The translations under genes were made by a program, and so were the position numbers. From assembly GCA_964370965.1 (NCBI GenBank), contig CAYJLW010000004.1, forward strand, positions 1 to 64,000: DNA of 64,000 nucleotides, written 5' to 3'. The DNA comes from CAYJLW01 sp964370965. Its GTDB lineage: Bacteria > Actinomycetota > Acidimicrobiia > UBA2766. Under the pieces are notes generated by a model, which made no database searches, was not told the origin of the DNA, and saw only the letters and a list, made by a program, of their open reading frames with translations. Each line of letters opens with the position of its first letter. Positions within the stretch are counted from its first letter, which is position 1. Below are positions 63,077-64,000 of the stretch, piece by piece.

Positions 63077-64000
63077 CTAGTGCCGGCGGCGGCGACGTTT
63101 GCGGCGGCGGGTGGCCGTACGCACCTTGCGCTTCCACGCCGGCGGCCCGGCCACGGTGGAGCGGTCGAGGAAGGGGTTCGGAGTGGGCCGCCCGGGTTGG
63201 GGGCGGAGGTCGACCTCCTTGGGGATGAGACCCTGGGAGATGGCGTACTCCAGTTCCGGCTGGGCGCTCACGATCTGGAGCTTTTCCGGCTGTGCCACGG
63301 CGATCGCCTGCGCGGGCGGAGACTGCAGCGTGCTGGCGAGGCGGCTCACGAGTGTGAGGTTGGCGTCCTCCCAGAGGCGGCGGCTCTCCTTGCCCTCCCC
63401 GCCGGGCAGGTTGATCGCGTCGTAGGGGCCGAGGAAGCGGCCCATGAGGCACATCCGGGTGAGCTCGTCGTCGATCGGTGGTGTCACGGCGGCGGGGAGG
63501 TCCGTGCGCATCTCGGAGAAGTCGAACGCGTAGAGGATGTTGTTCGCCGCTTCCTGGCGTGTCGTGAGGGGGGGCAGGCCGAAGCGCCACTGCACGAACT
63601 TGCCGATCGAGGTGTGGTCGTGCACACGGCCGGCGACGGCACCCCGGCGGGCCCAGGGGCTGATGAGCATCGTGGGCACCCGGAACCCGGCGGGCCGGCC
63701 GAGCTCGGGGTGGTCGTCGGGGAGCACAGGGGGGGCCACGTGGTCGAAGAAGCCGCCGTGTTCGTCGTAGGTCACGATGACGGCCATCCGGTCCCACTGC
63801 GGGGAGTGCATGCAGGCGGCGACGACGTCGGCCATGAAGCGCTGCCCGGGCTGCACGCTCACAGGCGGATGGTCGTCCGTGCCGATGAGGTAGCCGGGTT
63901 CCACCATGGCGACCTGCGGGAGGTTGCCCGCCGCGGCGTCCTCGTAGAACTTGCCCACGGGCTGGAACAGGGACATGTTCGCGAGGAGGAGGTTGACGTA
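63077..64000 (-). CDS. Phosphoesterase family (phospholipase C/acid phosphatase-like), C-terminal part
   Basis: The minus-strand frame is open from the window edge to 63077, at least 307 residues. VTYDEHGGFFDHVAPP and GFRVPTMLISPWARRG are signature blocks of the PF04185 phosphoesterase family (phospholipase C, AcpA). HTSIGKFVQWRFGLPPLTTR follows. The C-terminus is an Arg/Lys-rich tail (TRRRKRRRRRH), which is unusual and could bind the envelope or anionic polymers. Such proteins are exported, but the N-terminus and signal lie outside the window. The substrate is unknown. Confidence 0.88.
   Translation of the reverse strand, partial: YVNLLLANMSLFQPVGKFYEDAAAGNLPQVAMVEPGYLIGTDDHPPVSVQPGQRFMADVVAACMHSPQWDRMAVIVTYDEHGGFFDHVAPPVLPDDHPELGRPAGFRVPTMLISPWARRGAVAGRVHDHTSIGKFVQWRFGLPPLTTRQEAANNILYAFDFSEMRTDLPAAVTPPIDDELTRMCLMGRFLGPYDAINLPGGEGKESRRLWEDANLTLVSRLASTLQSPPAQAIAVAQPEKLQIVSAQPELEYAISQGLIPKEVDLRPQPGRPTPNPFLDRSTVAGPPAWKRKVRTATRRRKRRRRRH

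Overview
The window is 64 kb of very GC-rich DNA with strong G/C third positions, frequent GTG and TTG starts, 4-base gene overlaps and several apparently leaderless genes. An F420-type luciferase-like oxidoreductase, a TIGR03085 protein and a DevR/DevS dormancy regulon all point to Actinomycetota. A complete chemotaxis set and a gene mix unlike Mycobacterium suggest a lineage outside Mycobacteriales, possibly an uncultured acidimicrobial or related group (inference). A 100-base N gap at 39128-39227 and a 10-base N gap inside G/C homopolymers near 62.98 kb mark this as a draft assembly.

Left part (1-20.5 kb): mixed housekeeping and surface genes. In order: a coiled-coil protein cut by the window edge, a small HMA metal-binding protein, an AI-2E family permease, a secreted PKD-repeat protein, an FHA/zinc-ribbon protein overlapping a TetR regulator, a divergent HAMP-adenylate cyclase, a membrane-anchored protein of unknown function, an SDR oxidoreductase, a giant 2473-residue secreted protein of unknown function, a hotdog thioesterase, an LLM oxidoreductase, a TIGR03085-DsbB pair and a TauE/SafE permease.

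Chemosensory block (20.5-27.9 kb): cheY-cheA-cheW-cheR-cheB form one minus-strand operon with coupled starts. A divergent double-HAMP chemoreceptor has a sequence resembling a sigma-28 (FliA/WhiG) promoter upstream. No flagellar genes lie in the window.

Dormancy/hypoxia superlocus (27.9-61.9 kb): a GAF pseudo-kinase, a DevR/DosR response regulator and a triple-GAF DevS/DosS-type kinase form an operon beneath a near-perfect DevR box. Around it lie homologues of genes known from the mycobacterial DosR regulon: a CtpF-like P-type ATPase, a group 3b [NiFe]-hydrogenase with its protease and a cNMP-domain protein, PEP synthase, universal stress proteins, an OtsB1-like HAD-GH65 fusion, a phosphoribosyltransferase-hydrolase (Rv0571c-like), an M50-CBS protease (Rv2625c-like) and a CBS protein (Hrp1-like). 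Also present are a GNAT-acyl-CoA synthetase fusion, a UbiB kinase, an AMMECR1-MEMO-radical SAM operon and a beta-CASP nuclease. I found DevR-like 14-mers upstream of most transcription units here. In six promoters a -10-like hexamer starts 36-38 bases after the box, and several start codons fall where transcription should begin. The coherent reading is a DevR-controlled low-oxygen programme: hydrogen/NAD(P)H redox balancing, PEP and disaccharide metabolism, ion transport and stress proteins.

Right end (62-64 kb): a dienoyl-CoA isomerase-like crotonase, a badly assembled GC hairpin region and the C-terminal part of a phosphoesterase (phospholipase C family) running off the window.
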